A stretch of DNA of 64,000 nt from JAJVID01 sp035714085. GTDB taxonomy: Bacteria > Acidobacteriota > Blastocatellia > RBC074. Below the pieces are notes generated by a model. That model searched no databases. It was not told the origin of the DNA and saw only the letters and a program-made list of their open reading frames with translations. Each line of letters begins with the position of its first letter. The first letter of the stretch is position 1. Where the stretch lies: contig DASTMP010000389.1 of the NCBI GenBank assembly GCA_035714085.1, forward strand, positions 1-64,000. Direction: 5' to 3'. Position numbers and translations under genes: made by a program. Below, piece after piece: positions 35,632 to 47,201 of this stretch.

Positions 35632-36342
35632 ATGAAATTCGGCGTAGTGATTTTCCCCGGCTCCAATTGCGATCACGACGCGTACCACGTGGTCAGCAAA
35701 GTCATTGGCCAGCCTGTTGATTTCATTTGGCATAAGGAACAAGAGATAAATGGTTATGACGCGATCATTCTTCCCGGCGGGTTCTCTTATGGGGATTACT
35801 TGCGGACGGGCGCGATCGCGCGATTTTCGCCGATAATGAAAGCCGTCAAGGATTTTGCCCGTGATGACGGCATTGTTCTGGGCATTTGCAACGGCTTCCA
35901 GATCCTGTGCGAGGCCGGCCTGTTGCCGGGCGCGTTGCTGCGCAATAGAAGCCTGAAATACGTCTGTGAGCACGTCAACATCCGCGTAGAGCGGACCGAT
36001 ACGCGGTTCACCAGCGGATATCAGAAGGGGCAGGTTTTGAGCATCCCCATCGCGCACGGAGAAGGCAATTACTTCTGTGACGAAGCGATGATGGCCGAGC
36101 TTGAGAGTCAGAACCGCATCATCTTTCGCTACTGTGATTCGAGCGGCGCGGTCACGGATGAATCGAACCCGAACGGCTCGCGCAACAACATCGCTGGAAT
36201 AACGAACCGCGAAGGGAACGTGCTAGGCATGATGCCTCACCCGGAGCGCGCAGCTGAAAGCGCGCTGGGATGCAAAGACGGGCGCGGGCTCTTCCTTTCA
36301 TTGGCCGAATCTTTGCGCGAGATGATCAAGCTCAGAGCATAG
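35632..36342 (+). CDS. purQ: Phosphoribosylformylglycinamidine synthase subunit PurQ
   Basis: The 236-residue class I glutamine amidotransferase has GVVIFPGSNCDHD at the N-terminus, the nucleophile elbow GICNGFQILCEAGLLPGAL (Cys near residue 86) and the His-Glu pair in MMPHPERAAE. It supplies ammonia for the FGAR to FGAM step of purine synthesis. purL follows directly; a purS gene is not seen in the window, though the small-type PurQ/PurL pair normally needs PurS. Confidence 0.96.
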   Translation: MKFGVVIFPGSNCDHDAYHVVSKVIGQPVDFIWHKEQEINGYDAIILPGGFSYGDYLRTGAIARFSPIMKAVKDFARDDGIVLGICNGFQILCEAGLLPGALLRNRSLKYVCEHVNIRVERTDTRFTSGYQKGQVLSIPIAHGEGNYFCDEAMMAELESQNRIIFRYCDSSGAVTDESNPNGSRNNIAGITNREGNVLGMMPHPERAAESALGCKDGRGLFLSLAESLREMIKLRA

Positions 36343-36343
36343 G

Positions 36344-36425
36344 AGGGAATGAGGAGTGGGGAATGGGAATGGGGAATGGGGATCTTACTCTCCCACTCCC
36401 CACTCCCAATTCTCCATTACCCGCT
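36344..36425. repeat. Stem-loop of GGGGAAT/ACTCCCC words between purQ and purL
   Basis: The purine arm GGGAATGAGGAGTGGGGAAT...(36344-36381) faces ACTCTCCCACTCCCC...CCATTACC (36387-36422). It starts beside the purQ stop and ends six bases before the purL start, so it occupies the whole spacer and leaves purL without a Shine-Dalgarno. Related words occur at 54539 and 63878. Confidence 0.8.
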
Positions 36426-36430
36426 CGTAT

Positions 36431-38749
<2,319 letters not shown>

Positions 38750-38756
38750 AAGAAAC

Positions 38757-38791
38757 CATATGCCATATTTCATATTGAAATATGGCATATG
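38757..38791. terminator. AT-rich perfect hairpin between convergent purL and protease genes
   Basis: CATATGCCATATTTCA (38757-38772) pairs perfectly with 38776-38791 around a three-base loop. It lies eight bases after purL and 31 bases after the stop of the convergent protease gene. It differs in composition from the G-rich elements but occupies the same position, so a bidirectional terminator role is likely. Confidence 0.7.
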
Positions 38792-38821
38792 ACATATTCC
38801 TTGATCTAACGCTAATGGCGA

Positions 38822-40780
38822 CTATGGCTCATTCAATGGCTTGGATACGATTAGCGAGAACCTGTAGTTGAAGTTCGGGATCCGTACAAAGGTCGCGCCG
38901 CCATCTCTGGAGACAAATGACAGGCCCATGGGGGGGCCAGCTCCGTCAAGCCCAATGAGCGGCGGCAACCCGCTGACGCCCGGGAATGGAGTTGTCGTGG
39001 GGACCTGCAGCACGATGAAGAGATTCTGGATCTCGCCTCTCTCGATCCCCTTCAGAACAATGTTCCCAATGGCGCGCGGGGCGCGGAAATAGAATGGGGC
39101 GAAATCATCATCCTTCCCGACAAAGTTGTCCTTCTCCGCCAACGGATGGGCCAGATCGATCGTCGCCATCCTCCCATCCACGGTTCCAGTAGTCAGCAAG
39201 GCTTTGGCGAAGACAGGGACGACCGATGCGTCCGCCACGCCGGTATCATATGCGACTCCTTGAATGAGGAGGCCGCCGCCGGGATTGACCGCGGTAATCC
39301 GCGATGCCGGGATCTGCACGGCATACAAAGTCCCTGGCGCAGCAGCTGCGCTCCCAAGGCCGGTGCGGTCGCCGAAGTTATTGATGTTGATCGAATCCGA
39401 TGTCACGATGTCGATGCCAGACGAGAGTTTCCTGCCAGGCAAAACCAGCACGGGGAACTTCTCTCCCAGCCGAACTTCGCGGGCCGCTTCCCTGCTCCTG
39501 TTGTAAAACTCCTCGTTGAAATTCTGCTGGCCGAAGAAGGCCCCGATACTGCAAGTCCGGTTGATATTAGTGGCGTCTACGGGATGCCCGTCAACCGCTT
39601 CAACTCCGACAGCGTAGATTCCCTTCGGAACAGGGATGACGTATTTGCCGTCGAGAATGTGGAAGGCGGGATCATTATTAATCAGAGCCGAGTCTTTAGT
39701 GACGGGGTCGTATAAGAGTTGCGCTGTCCCACTGAAACCGCTAGCGACAAACTTACCAGTCAGATAATCAATGGCGAAGACGCTGCCGCCGGCGATGGGT
39801 TCATTGAGAACGCCGTGTCTCAATTCCCCCTCTATCAATCCATACTCTTTATCGAAAGCCTTATCCCCTGGCTGTAAACTCGCCGGGCCGGAACCGGCCG
39901 AGCCTTCGGGATAGAAATACGAACTCCAGGCGATGTCGTCGGAGCTGAGCGAGCGCCGAGATTTTTCGGATGCGGGATCGCCGGCGTCGATTCCTCCTGG
40001 GAACATCACGGAGGCGTTCCCGTCAGTATCGCTGATCTGGTTATCCAGCACGTGAGCCAGGCCGTGTGAATGGCCGAACTCGTGCGTGGCCACGGCGATC
40101 AAGTCTATCGAGTGTATGTTCGTATCCAGCGCCTCGTCGCCGACCGTGAAGCGGAGGGCGTTGGCATTGAACTGGACGTCGTTGTCGAGGATCGTTCCGG
40201 CTTTGTAAAAGCCGGCCGGGAATTCGATATCGCCGTCGCCATCCACGTCGGCGCATTCCGTGATCGCGCTGGAGACATCGGAATCTCCATCCCCGTCAAT
40301 GTCGTCTCCATCTTGAAAAACAGTATCCTCCATCAAACTGGTCGAGGGCGAAGACGCTCTCGCCGTGAAGCCGTCGTCGGTGCGGAAAGTCAATTCGTTG
40401 ACGAAATCGAATCCGGCAAGCCCCCCATTGGCGGTCGTCCCTGTAATCTTCATTTCAATGAAAGAAGTCGGAATGTTATTCCAGGTGTCGAACGACGCCT
40501 GCAAAGCCTCCTTAGCCTGGGCCAGGCACAGAAAAGGGTCGCCAAGCGGGTTGGGGATCGGGTCCAGCGTGTTGTTAATGCTGTATTGTACAGGGATGCT
40601 GCGGGTGTCCCATTTGATCCCGATCACTTTCGCTATAACCTTACCGGGAATCGGCGAGGGTTGGGCGTTGGTGATATCAATAGTTTCAAGCGCGCCACCG
40701 GCCTGGGCTGCGATCACATTCGACAGCGCCAGACAGAGACAGAGACCAAAGTTGAAGATTTTTTTCTCTATGTTCTTCAT
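38822..40780 (-). CDS. Secreted matrixin-like metalloprotease, paralog 4 of 4 in transcription order
   Basis: The 652-residue protein has a signal peptide (FGLCLCLALSNVIAAQAGG) and an extended zinc motif HEFGHSHGLAH (His233, Glu234, His237, His243), HExxHxxGxxH of the metzincins. A Met-turn-like ASVMFPG lies at about 257. Between them and the N-terminus lie aspartate-rich DGDDIDGDGDSD and DVDGDGDIEF loops (about 157-184) resembling calcium-binding repeats. The C-terminal 350 residues form an uncharacterised conserved region (QQNFNEEFYNRSREAAREV, EKFPVLVLPGRKL). It is predicted to cleave proteins outside the cell. It is the last of four tandem copies. Confidence 0.82.
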   Translation of the reverse strand: MKNIEKKIFNFGLCLCLALSNVIAAQAGGALETIDITNAQPSPIPGKVIAKVIGIKWDTRSIPVQYSINNTLDPIPNPLGDPFLCLAQAKEALQASFDTWNNIPTSFIEMKITGTTANGGLAGFDFVNELTFRTDDGFTARASSPSTSLMEDTVFQDGDDIDGDGDSDVSSAITECADVDGDGDIEFPAGFYKAGTILDNDVQFNANALRFTVGDEALDTNIHSIDLIAVATHEFGHSHGLAHVLDNQISDTDGNASVMFPGGIDAGDPASEKSRRSLSSDDIAWSSYFYPEGSAGSGPASLQPGDKAFDKEYGLIEGELRHGVLNEPIAGGSVFAIDYLTGKFVASGFSGTAQLLYDPVTKDSALINNDPAFHILDGKYVIPVPKGIYAVGVEAVDGHPVDATNINRTCSIGAFFGQQNFNEEFYNRSREAAREVRLGEKFPVLVLPGRKLSSGIDIVTSDSININNFGDRTGLGSAAAAPGTLYAVQIPASRITAVNPGGGLLIQGVAYDTGVADASVVPVFAKALLTTGTVDGRMATIDLAHPLAEKDNFVGKDDDFAPFYFRAPRAIGNIVLKGIERGEIQNLFIVLQVPTTTPFPGVSGLPPLIGLDGAGPPMGLSFVSRDGGATFVRIPNFNYRFSLIVSKPLNEP

Positions 40781-40872
40781 ATTTCCCCCCTTCAGTTTCT
40801 AGATACAGAGCGATTTACTGGCCGCGCCGGAGCGATCTTTCCCATGCAGGCAAATACAAATAGCTCTAAGAA

Positions 40873-40908
40873 GAGGATCGAACAACGATGCTCGATCCTC
40901 GATCCTCA
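40873..40908. repeat. GATCGAGGATC-word hairpin in duplicated spacer 1
   Basis: GAGGATCGA (40873-40881) pairs with TCGATCCTC (40892-40900). It lies just behind the stop of the second-last protease copy, within a 131-base spacer (40781-40911) that is itself repeated between the other copies. Confidence 0.7.
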
Positions 40909-40911
40909 GGC

Positions 40912-42909
40912 TTATGGCTCTCCCAACGGCTTGGACACGATGAGCGAGAACCTGATGTTGTAGCCCCGGTTCCGAAACCAGGTCGCGCCGCCATCCCTGG
41001 AGGAAAATGACAGGCCTAAAATCGGCGCGTCATTCGGCTGACCATTGGGGGGGCCCGCTCCGTCAAACCCGATGTACGGCGGCTGCCCGCTGACTCCTGG
41101 GTAAGGAGTTGTCGTGGGGAGTTGCAGCACGATGAAGAGATTCTGGATCTCGCCTTTTTCTATTCCCTTCAGGACAGCGGCCCCAATGGCGCGCGGGGCG
41201 CGGAAATAGAATGGGGCGAAATCATCATCCTTCCCGACAAAGTTGTTCTTCTCCGCCAACGGATGGGCCAGATCTACAGTCACCGTTGTCCCGTTTACGG
41301 TTCCTGTAGTCAGCATGGCTTTGGCGAAAACCGGGACGACCGAAGGGTCCATCACGCCAGTATCAAATGCGACTCCCTGAATGAGGAGGCCGCCGCCGGG
41401 GTTGACCGCCGTAATCTGCGAGGCCGGGATCTGCACAGCATACAGCGTCCCCGGCAGAGCGTCTCTGACCCCAAAGGTGTCGCGGTCGCCGAAGTTATTG
41501 ATGCTGATCGAATCCGAAGTCACGATGTTAATGCCGGACGAGAGTTTCAAGCCGGGCAGAACCAGCACCGGGAACTTCTCGCCCAGCCGAACTTCGCGGG
41601 CGTCTTCCCTGCTCCTGTTATAAAACTCCTCGTTGAAATCCTGCTGGCCAAAGAAAGCGCCGATCTGGCAAATAAGGGGGGGATTAGCGCCGTGGAATCC
41701 GGGATGCCCGTCAACCGGCTCGACCCCAACGGCGTAGATGCCCTTCGGCACAGGGATGACATACTTGCCGTCGGGAATGTGGAAAGCGGGATCATCAATC
41801 AGGAACCGGCTGCCAGTGGCGGGGTCGTAGGAAAGTCGCACCGTACCACTGAAACCGCTGGCGACAAACTTACCGGTCAGATAATCAATGGCGAAGACGC
41901 TGCCGCCGGCGATGGGTTCATTGAGCACACCGTGTCTCAATTCCCCTTCGATCAATCCATACTCTTTATCGAAAGCTTTATCCCCCGGCTGTAAACTCGC
42001 CGGGCCGGAGCTGGCCGAGCCTTCGGGATAGAAATACGAACTCCAGGCGATATCGTCGGAGCTGAGCGAGCGCCGGGATTTTTCGTAGACGGGATCGCCG
42101 GAGCCGGGGAAGGGGAACATCACGGAACCGCTCCCGTCGGTATCGCTGATCTGGTCGTCAATCACGTGTGACAGGCCGTGTGAATGGCCGAACTCGTGCG
42201 TGGCTGTAGAGACCAGGTCAATCGAGCGTATATTCGTATCCAGCGCATCGTCACCAACCGTATAGCGGAAGCCGTTCGCGGCTTTGGTGTTGAACTGCAC
42301 GTCGTTGTCGAGGATCGTTCCGGCTTTGTAAAAGCCGGCCGGGAATTCGATATCGCCGTCGCCGTCCACGTCGGCGCATTCCGTGATCGCGCTGGAGACG
42401 TCGGGATCTCCATCCCCGTCAATATCGTCTCCATCAGCAAAAATCGTATCCTCAATCAAACTGGTCGAGGGTGAAACCGCGCTTAACGTGAATCCAGCGG
42501 GAGTGCGGAAAGTCAATTCGTTGACGAAATCGAATCCGGCAAGCCCCCCATTGGCGGTCGTCCCTGTAATCTTCATTTCAATGAAAGAAGTCGGAATGTT
42601 ATTCCAGGTGTCAAACGACGCCTGCAAAGCCTCCCGGGCCTGGGCAAGCGTTAGAACAGGGTCAAGCGGGTCAAGCGGGTTGGGGATCGGGTCCAGCGTG
42701 TTGTTCATGCTGTATTGTACAGGGATGCTGCGGGTGTCCCATTTAACGCCGATCACTTTCGCTACGACCTGACCTGGAATCGGCGAGGGTTGGGCGTTGG
42801 TGATATCAATAGTTTGAATTGCGCCTCCGGCCAGGACTGTGATCACGTTCGCCAGTGCGAGGCAGAGACAGAGGCCAAAGCTGAAGATTTTTTTCTCTAT
42901 GTTCTTCAT
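40912..42909 (-). CDS. Secreted matrixin-like metalloprotease, paralog 3 of 4
   Basis: 665 residues, with the same order as its neighbours: signal peptide (FGLCLCLALANVITVLAGG), aspartate-rich loops, zinc motif HEFGHSHGLSH, GSVMFPF Met-turn and the long conserved C-terminal region. It carries a short insert (PPNGQPNDAPILGLSFSS) near the C-terminus shared with the first copy but not with the copies at 38822 and 43048. TTCCCTCCTTC on the plus strand shows a strong AAGGAGGGAA ribosome binding site before its ATG. Confidence 0.82.
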   Translation of the reverse strand: MKNIEKKIFSFGLCLCLALANVITVLAGGAIQTIDITNAQPSPIPGQVVAKVIGVKWDTRSIPVQYSMNNTLDPIPNPLDPLDPVLTLAQAREALQASFDTWNNIPTSFIEMKITGTTANGGLAGFDFVNELTFRTPAGFTLSAVSPSTSLIEDTIFADGDDIDGDGDPDVSSAITECADVDGDGDIEFPAGFYKAGTILDNDVQFNTKAANGFRYTVGDDALDTNIRSIDLVSTATHEFGHSHGLSHVIDDQISDTDGSGSVMFPFPGSGDPVYEKSRRSLSSDDIAWSSYFYPEGSASSGPASLQPGDKAFDKEYGLIEGELRHGVLNEPIAGGSVFAIDYLTGKFVASGFSGTVRLSYDPATGSRFLIDDPAFHIPDGKYVIPVPKGIYAVGVEPVDGHPGFHGANPPLICQIGAFFGQQDFNEEFYNRSREDAREVRLGEKFPVLVLPGLKLSSGINIVTSDSISINNFGDRDTFGVRDALPGTLYAVQIPASQITAVNPGGGLLIQGVAFDTGVMDPSVVPVFAKAMLTTGTVNGTTVTVDLAHPLAEKNNFVGKDDDFAPFYFRAPRAIGAAVLKGIEKGEIQNLFIVLQLPTTTPYPGVSGQPPYIGFDGAGPPNGQPNDAPILGLSFSSRDGGATWFRNRGYNIRFSLIVSKPLGEP

Positions 42910-43004
42910 ATTTCCCTCCTTCGGTTTCTAGACACAGAGCGATTTACTGACCGCGCCGGAGCGATCTTTTCCATGCAGGCAAATACAAATAGCTCTAAGA
43001 AGAA

Positions 43005-43048
43005 GATCGAGGATCTAACAACGATCCTCGATCCTCGATCCTCGATCC
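43005..43048. repeat. GATCGAGGATC-word hairpin in duplicated spacer 2
   Basis: GATCGAGGATC (43005-43015) pairs with GATCCTCGATC (43023-43033), with a further CTCGATCC repeat. It is the counterpart of the hairpins at 40873 and 45117 and overlaps the stop region of the next copy. Confidence 0.7.
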
Positions 43049-45021
43049 TATGGCTGATCCAATGGCTTGGACACAATGAGCGAGAACCTGATGTCGAAGT
43101 GCAGGTCCTGTGACCAGGTCGCGCCGCCATTAAAGGAGAAAAATGACAGGCCGATGGGGGGGTCCGCTGCGTCGAACCCGATGAACGGAGGCTGCCCGCT
43201 GACGCCCGGGAATGGAGTTGTCGTGGGGAGTTGCAGCACAATGAAGAGATTCTGGATCTCGCCTCTCTCAATCCCCTTCAGGACAATTTCCCCAATGGCG
43301 CGCGGGGCGTGGAAATAGAATGGGGCGAAATCATCATCCTTCCCGACAAAGTTGTTCTTCTCCGCCAACGGATGGGCCAGATCTACAGTCGCTGTCGTCC
43401 CGTTTACGGTTCCCGTAGTCAGCATGGCTTTAGCGAAGACCGGGACGACCGAAGCGTTCGCGACGCCAGTATCAAATGCGACTCCCTGAATGAGGAGGCC
43501 GCCGCCGGGATTGACCGCGGTGATCTGCGAGGCCGGGATCTGCACGGCATACATGCTCCCTGGCGGAGCGTTTCTGATCCCAAGAGTGTCGCGGTCGCCG
43601 AAGTTATTGATGTTGATCGAATCCGATGTCACGATGTCGATGCCGGACGAGAGTTTCCTGCCAGGTAGAACCAGCACCGGGAACTTCTCTCCCAGCCGAA
43701 CTTCGCGGGCCGCTTCCCTGCTCCTGTTGTAAAACTCCTCGTTGAAATTCTGCTGACCAAAGAAGGAGCCGATCTGGCAAATAAGGGGAGGGTTGACACC
43801 GGGGGCGATATTGGGATGCCCGTCAACCGCCTCGACTCCAACGGCGTAGATGCCCTTCGGGACAGGGATGACATATTTGCCGTTGAGAATATGGAAGGCG
43901 GGATCATTAATCAGGAAGGGTTGCCCGGTGTTCGGGCCTAAGGAGACTTGAATCGTCCCGCTGAACCCGCTGGCGACAAATTTGTTGGTCAGGTAATCAT
44001 TGGCGAAGACGCTGCCGCCGGCGATGGGTTCATTGAGCACGCCGTGTCTCAATTCCCCCTCTATCAATCCATACTCTTTATCGAAAGCCTTGTCCCCTGG
44101 CTGTAAACTCGCCGGGCCGGAACTGGCCGAGCCTTCGGGATATAAGTACGAACTCCAGGCGATGTCGTCGGAGCTGAGCGAGCGGCGAGCTATTTCGGAT
44201 GCGGGATCGCCGGTGTCGACGAAGGGGAACATCACGGAGGCGCTGCCGTCGGTATCGCTGATCTGGTTGTCTATCACGTGATCCAGGCCGTGTGAATGGC
44301 CGAACTCGTGCGTGGCTACGGCGATCAGGTCCGCCGAGTTGATGTTCGTATCCACCGCATTGTCGCCCACTGTGAAACGCAAGCCGTTGGTGGTTGGGGC
44401 TTTAGTATTGAACTGGACGTCGTTATCCAGGATCGTTCCGGCTTTGTAAAAGCCGGCCGGGAATTCTATATCGCCGTCACCATCCACGTCGGTACACACC
44501 GTAATCGCGCTGGAGACGTCGGAATCTCCATCCCCGTCAATATCGTCTCCATCATGAAGAACAGTATCCTCCATTAAACTCGTCGAGGGTGAATTCGCTC
44601 TGAACCTGTAACCGGGGCGGGTGCGGAAGGTCAATTCGTTGACGAAATCGAAGCCGACAATATCTCCATTGGCGGTCGTCCCTGTGATCTTCATTTCAAT
44701 GAAAGAAGTCGGAATGTTATTCCAGGTGTCGAACGACGCCTGCAAAGCCTCCTTAGCCTGGGCCAGGCACAGAAAAGGGTCGCCAAGCGGGTTGGGGATC
44801 GGGTCCAGCGTGTTGTTCAAGCTGTATTGTACGGGAATGCTGCGGACATCCCATTTGATGCCGATTACTTTCGCTATAAGCTGGCCGGGAATCGGCGAAG
44901 GCTGGCGGTCGGTGATGTCAAAACCTGCAAGCGCGGCGCCGGCATGGACAGCGATCACATTCGATAGCGCCAGACAGAGACAGAGGCCAAGGTTGAAGAT
45001 CTTTTTCTCTATATTCTTCAT
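43048..45021 (-). CDS. Secreted matrixin-like metalloprotease, paralog 2 of 4
   Basis: 657 residues with signal peptide, DGDDIDGDGDSD and DVDGDGDIEF loops, zinc motif HEFGHSHGLDH and SVMFPF turn, then the shared C-terminal region. DNA identity to the copy at 38822 is very high over long blocks, including synonymous positions, which points to recent duplication or gene conversion. Variation is concentrated around the middle C-terminal segment (the loop after YDP/LGPNTGQ and before FGQQNFNEEF). Confidence 0.82.
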   Translation of the reverse strand: MKNIEKKIFNLGLCLCLALSNVIAVHAGAALAGFDITDRQPSPIPGQLIAKVIGIKWDVRSIPVQYSLNNTLDPIPNPLGDPFLCLAQAKEALQASFDTWNNIPTSFIEMKITGTTANGDIVGFDFVNELTFRTRPGYRFRANSPSTSLMEDTVLHDGDDIDGDGDSDVSSAITVCTDVDGDGDIEFPAGFYKAGTILDNDVQFNTKAPTTNGLRFTVGDNAVDTNINSADLIAVATHEFGHSHGLDHVIDNQISDTDGSASVMFPFVDTGDPASEIARRSLSSDDIAWSSYLYPEGSASSGPASLQPGDKAFDKEYGLIEGELRHGVLNEPIAGGSVFANDYLTNKFVASGFSGTIQVSLGPNTGQPFLINDPAFHILNGKYVIPVPKGIYAVGVEAVDGHPNIAPGVNPPLICQIGSFFGQQNFNEEFYNRSREAAREVRLGEKFPVLVLPGRKLSSGIDIVTSDSININNFGDRDTLGIRNAPPGSMYAVQIPASQITAVNPGGGLLIQGVAFDTGVANASVVPVFAKAMLTTGTVNGTTATVDLAHPLAEKNNFVGKDDDFAPFYFHAPRAIGEIVLKGIERGEIQNLFIVLQLPTTTPFPGVSGQPPFIGFDAADPPIGLSFFSFNGGATWSQDLHFDIRFSLIVSKPLDQP

Positions 45022-45116
45022 ATTTCCCTCCTTCGGTTTCTAGACACAGAGCGATTTACTGACCGCGCCGGAGCGATCTTTTCCATGCAGGCAAATACAA
45101 ATAGCTCTAAGAAGAA

Positions 45117-45152
45117 GATCGAGGATCGAACAACGATGCTCGATCCTCGATC
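45117..45152. repeat. GATCGAGGATCGA hairpin in duplicated spacer 3
   Basis: A perfect 13-bp inverted repeat (45117-45129 with 45140-45152), 10-base loop, directly behind the stop of the first protease copy. It has no clear U-tract. Confidence 0.72.
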
Positions 45153-45159
45153 CTCAAGC

Positions 45160-47142
45160 CTATGGCTCACCCAAGGGCTTGGACACGATGAGCGAGAATC
45201 TGAAGTTGAACCTCGGATCTAGTGTCCAGGTTGTTCCACCGTCAGGAGAGAAAAATGACTGGTTCAAGATCGGCACGTCGTTTGGCACAGCTGGGTTGTT
45301 CGTCCCATCCAAACCAATGAACGGCGGTTGCCCGCTAACGCCCGGGAATGGAGTGGTCGTTGGAACCTGCAGCACGATGAAGAGATTCTGGATCGCGCCA
45401 GTGTTAATCCCCCTTTGAACTGCGGCCCCGAGCAAGCCCGGGAAGGTGAAATAGAATGGGGCGATATCATTATCCTGCCCGACGAATCCGTTCTTCTCCG
45501 CCAACGGATGGGCCAGATCTACAGTCGCTGTCGTCCCGTTCACGGTCCCCGTGGTCAAGACGGCTTTGGCAAAGACCGGTACGACTGAAGCGTTCGCCAC
45601 AAAAGTATCGAAAGCCACTCCCTGGATGAGGAGGCCTCCTCCAGGATTGACCGCGGAGATCTGCGATGCCGGGATCTGCACGGCATACATGCTCCCAGCC
45701 GGAACGCCCGTGAACCCGACGAAGTTGCGGTTGCCGAAGTTGTTGATGTTGATCGAATCCGATGTCACGATGTTGATGCCCGATGAGAGGTTCAAGGGGG
45801 GCAGAACCAGCACGGGGAACTTCTCTCCCAGCCGAACTTCGCGGGCGTCTTCCCTGCTCCTGTTGTAGAACTCCTCGTTGAAATTCTGTTGGCCGAAGAT
45901 GGCTCCGATCTGGCAAGTGAGGCTGATACTCCCGGCGGAAACGGGAAACCCGTCAACCGACTCGATTCCGACGGCGTAAAGGCCTTTCGGAACGGGGATG
46001 ACATAATTGCCATTGAGAATGTCGAAGGTGGGATCGACCAGGAACAGTCCTCCGGTGACAGGGTCGAAGGATAGCTGGGTCGTCCCGCTGAACCCGCTGG
46101 AGACAAACTTATCGGTCAGGAAGTCCTGGGCGAAGACATTGCCACCGGCGATGGGTTGATTGAGTATGCCGTGTCTCAATTCGCCCTTGATCAATCCATA
46201 CTCCTTATTGAATGCCTTATCTCCACGCTGCAGAGCCGCCGGGCCGGACTTCGCCGAGCCTTCGGGATAGAAGAACGAACTCCAGGCGATGTCGTCGGCG
46301 CTGAGCGAGCGCTGAGCCAATTCGGACGCGGGATCGCCTGTGTCAATGAAGGGGAACATCGTGGACCCACTCCCGTCCGTCTTGCTGATCTGGTTGCCCG
46401 GTGTGTGTGACAGGCCATGCGAATGGCCGAACTCGTGCGTGGCTGTAGTGTTCAGGTCTACCGAGCGAGTGTTCGTATCCAACGCCGCGTCGCCGAGTGT
46501 GAAGCGAAATCCGTTGGTGGTTTTGGTGTTGAACTGGACGTCGTTTTCCAGGATCGTTCCGGCTTTGTAAAAGCCGGCCGGGAATTCTATGTCGCCGTCG
46601 CCGTCCACGTCGGTACAAACGGTGATCGCGCTTGAGACGTCGGAATCTCCATCCCCGTCAATATCATCTCCGTCATTCAGTTGCGTATCCGCAATCAAAC
46701 TGGTCGAGGGCGAAACCGCAATCGCTCCGAAGCTGGCGTCGGTGCGGAAAGTCAATTCATTGATGAAATCGAATCCGGACAGCCCCGGATTGGCGGTCGT
46801 CCCGGTGATCCTCATGTCGATGAATGAAGTCGGAATTTGATTCCAGGCGTCGAACGAAGTTTGCAAAGCCGCCTGGGCCTGGGCCAGAGTCAGAACCGGG
46901 GCGCCGAGCGGGTTTGGTATGGGATCCAGCGTGCTGTTCATGCTGTATTTCACCGGAATGCTGCGGGTGTCCCATTTGATGCCGACCAGCTTGGCAATGA
47001 ATTGCCCAGGGATCGGGGATGGCGTATTGCCGGTGATGTCAATCTGTTCAAGCGCGCCTCCGGCCAGGACTGTGATCACGTTCGCCAGCGCCAGACAGAG
47101 GCAGAGGCCAAAGTTGAAGATCTTTTTCTCTATGTTCTTCAT
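45160..47142 (-). CDS. Secreted matrixin-like metalloprotease, paralog 1 of 4
   Basis: The 660-residue first copy is the most divergent: zinc motif HEFGHSHGLSH, GSTMFPF turn, aspartate-rich loops, and the shared C-terminal region with LEKAG... changes such as FYFTFPGLLGAAVQRGI. The ATG at 47142 is preceded by AAGGAGAG; an upstream TTG in frame is not needed. The gene follows a small exported protein gene by about 60 bases, so the five genes probably form one transcription unit running leftward. Confidence 0.82.
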   Translation of the reverse strand: MKNIEKKIFNFGLCLCLALANVITVLAGGALEQIDITGNTPSPIPGQFIAKLVGIKWDTRSIPVKYSMNSTLDPIPNPLGAPVLTLAQAQAALQTSFDAWNQIPTSFIDMRITGTTANPGLSGFDFINELTFRTDASFGAIAVSPSTSLIADTQLNDGDDIDGDGDSDVSSAITVCTDVDGDGDIEFPAGFYKAGTILENDVQFNTKTTNGFRFTLGDAALDTNTRSVDLNTTATHEFGHSHGLSHTPGNQISKTDGSGSTMFPFIDTGDPASELAQRSLSADDIAWSSFFYPEGSAKSGPAALQRGDKAFNKEYGLIKGELRHGILNQPIAGGNVFAQDFLTDKFVSSGFSGTTQLSFDPVTGGLFLVDPTFDILNGNYVIPVPKGLYAVGIESVDGFPVSAGSISLTCQIGAIFGQQNFNEEFYNRSREDAREVRLGEKFPVLVLPPLNLSSGINIVTSDSININNFGNRNFVGFTGVPAGSMYAVQIPASQISAVNPGGGLLIQGVAFDTFVANASVVPVFAKAVLTTGTVNGTTATVDLAHPLAEKNGFVGQDNDIAPFYFTFPGLLGAAVQRGINTGAIQNLFIVLQVPTTTPFPGVSGQPPFIGLDGTNNPAVPNDVPILNQSFFSPDGGTTWTLDPRFNFRFSLIVSKPLGEP

Positions 47143-47201
47143 ATTTCTCTCCTTCAAATATTCGCCATAAAACGAATTGCAGGCGTGTTTACGGCGAGCG
47201 C

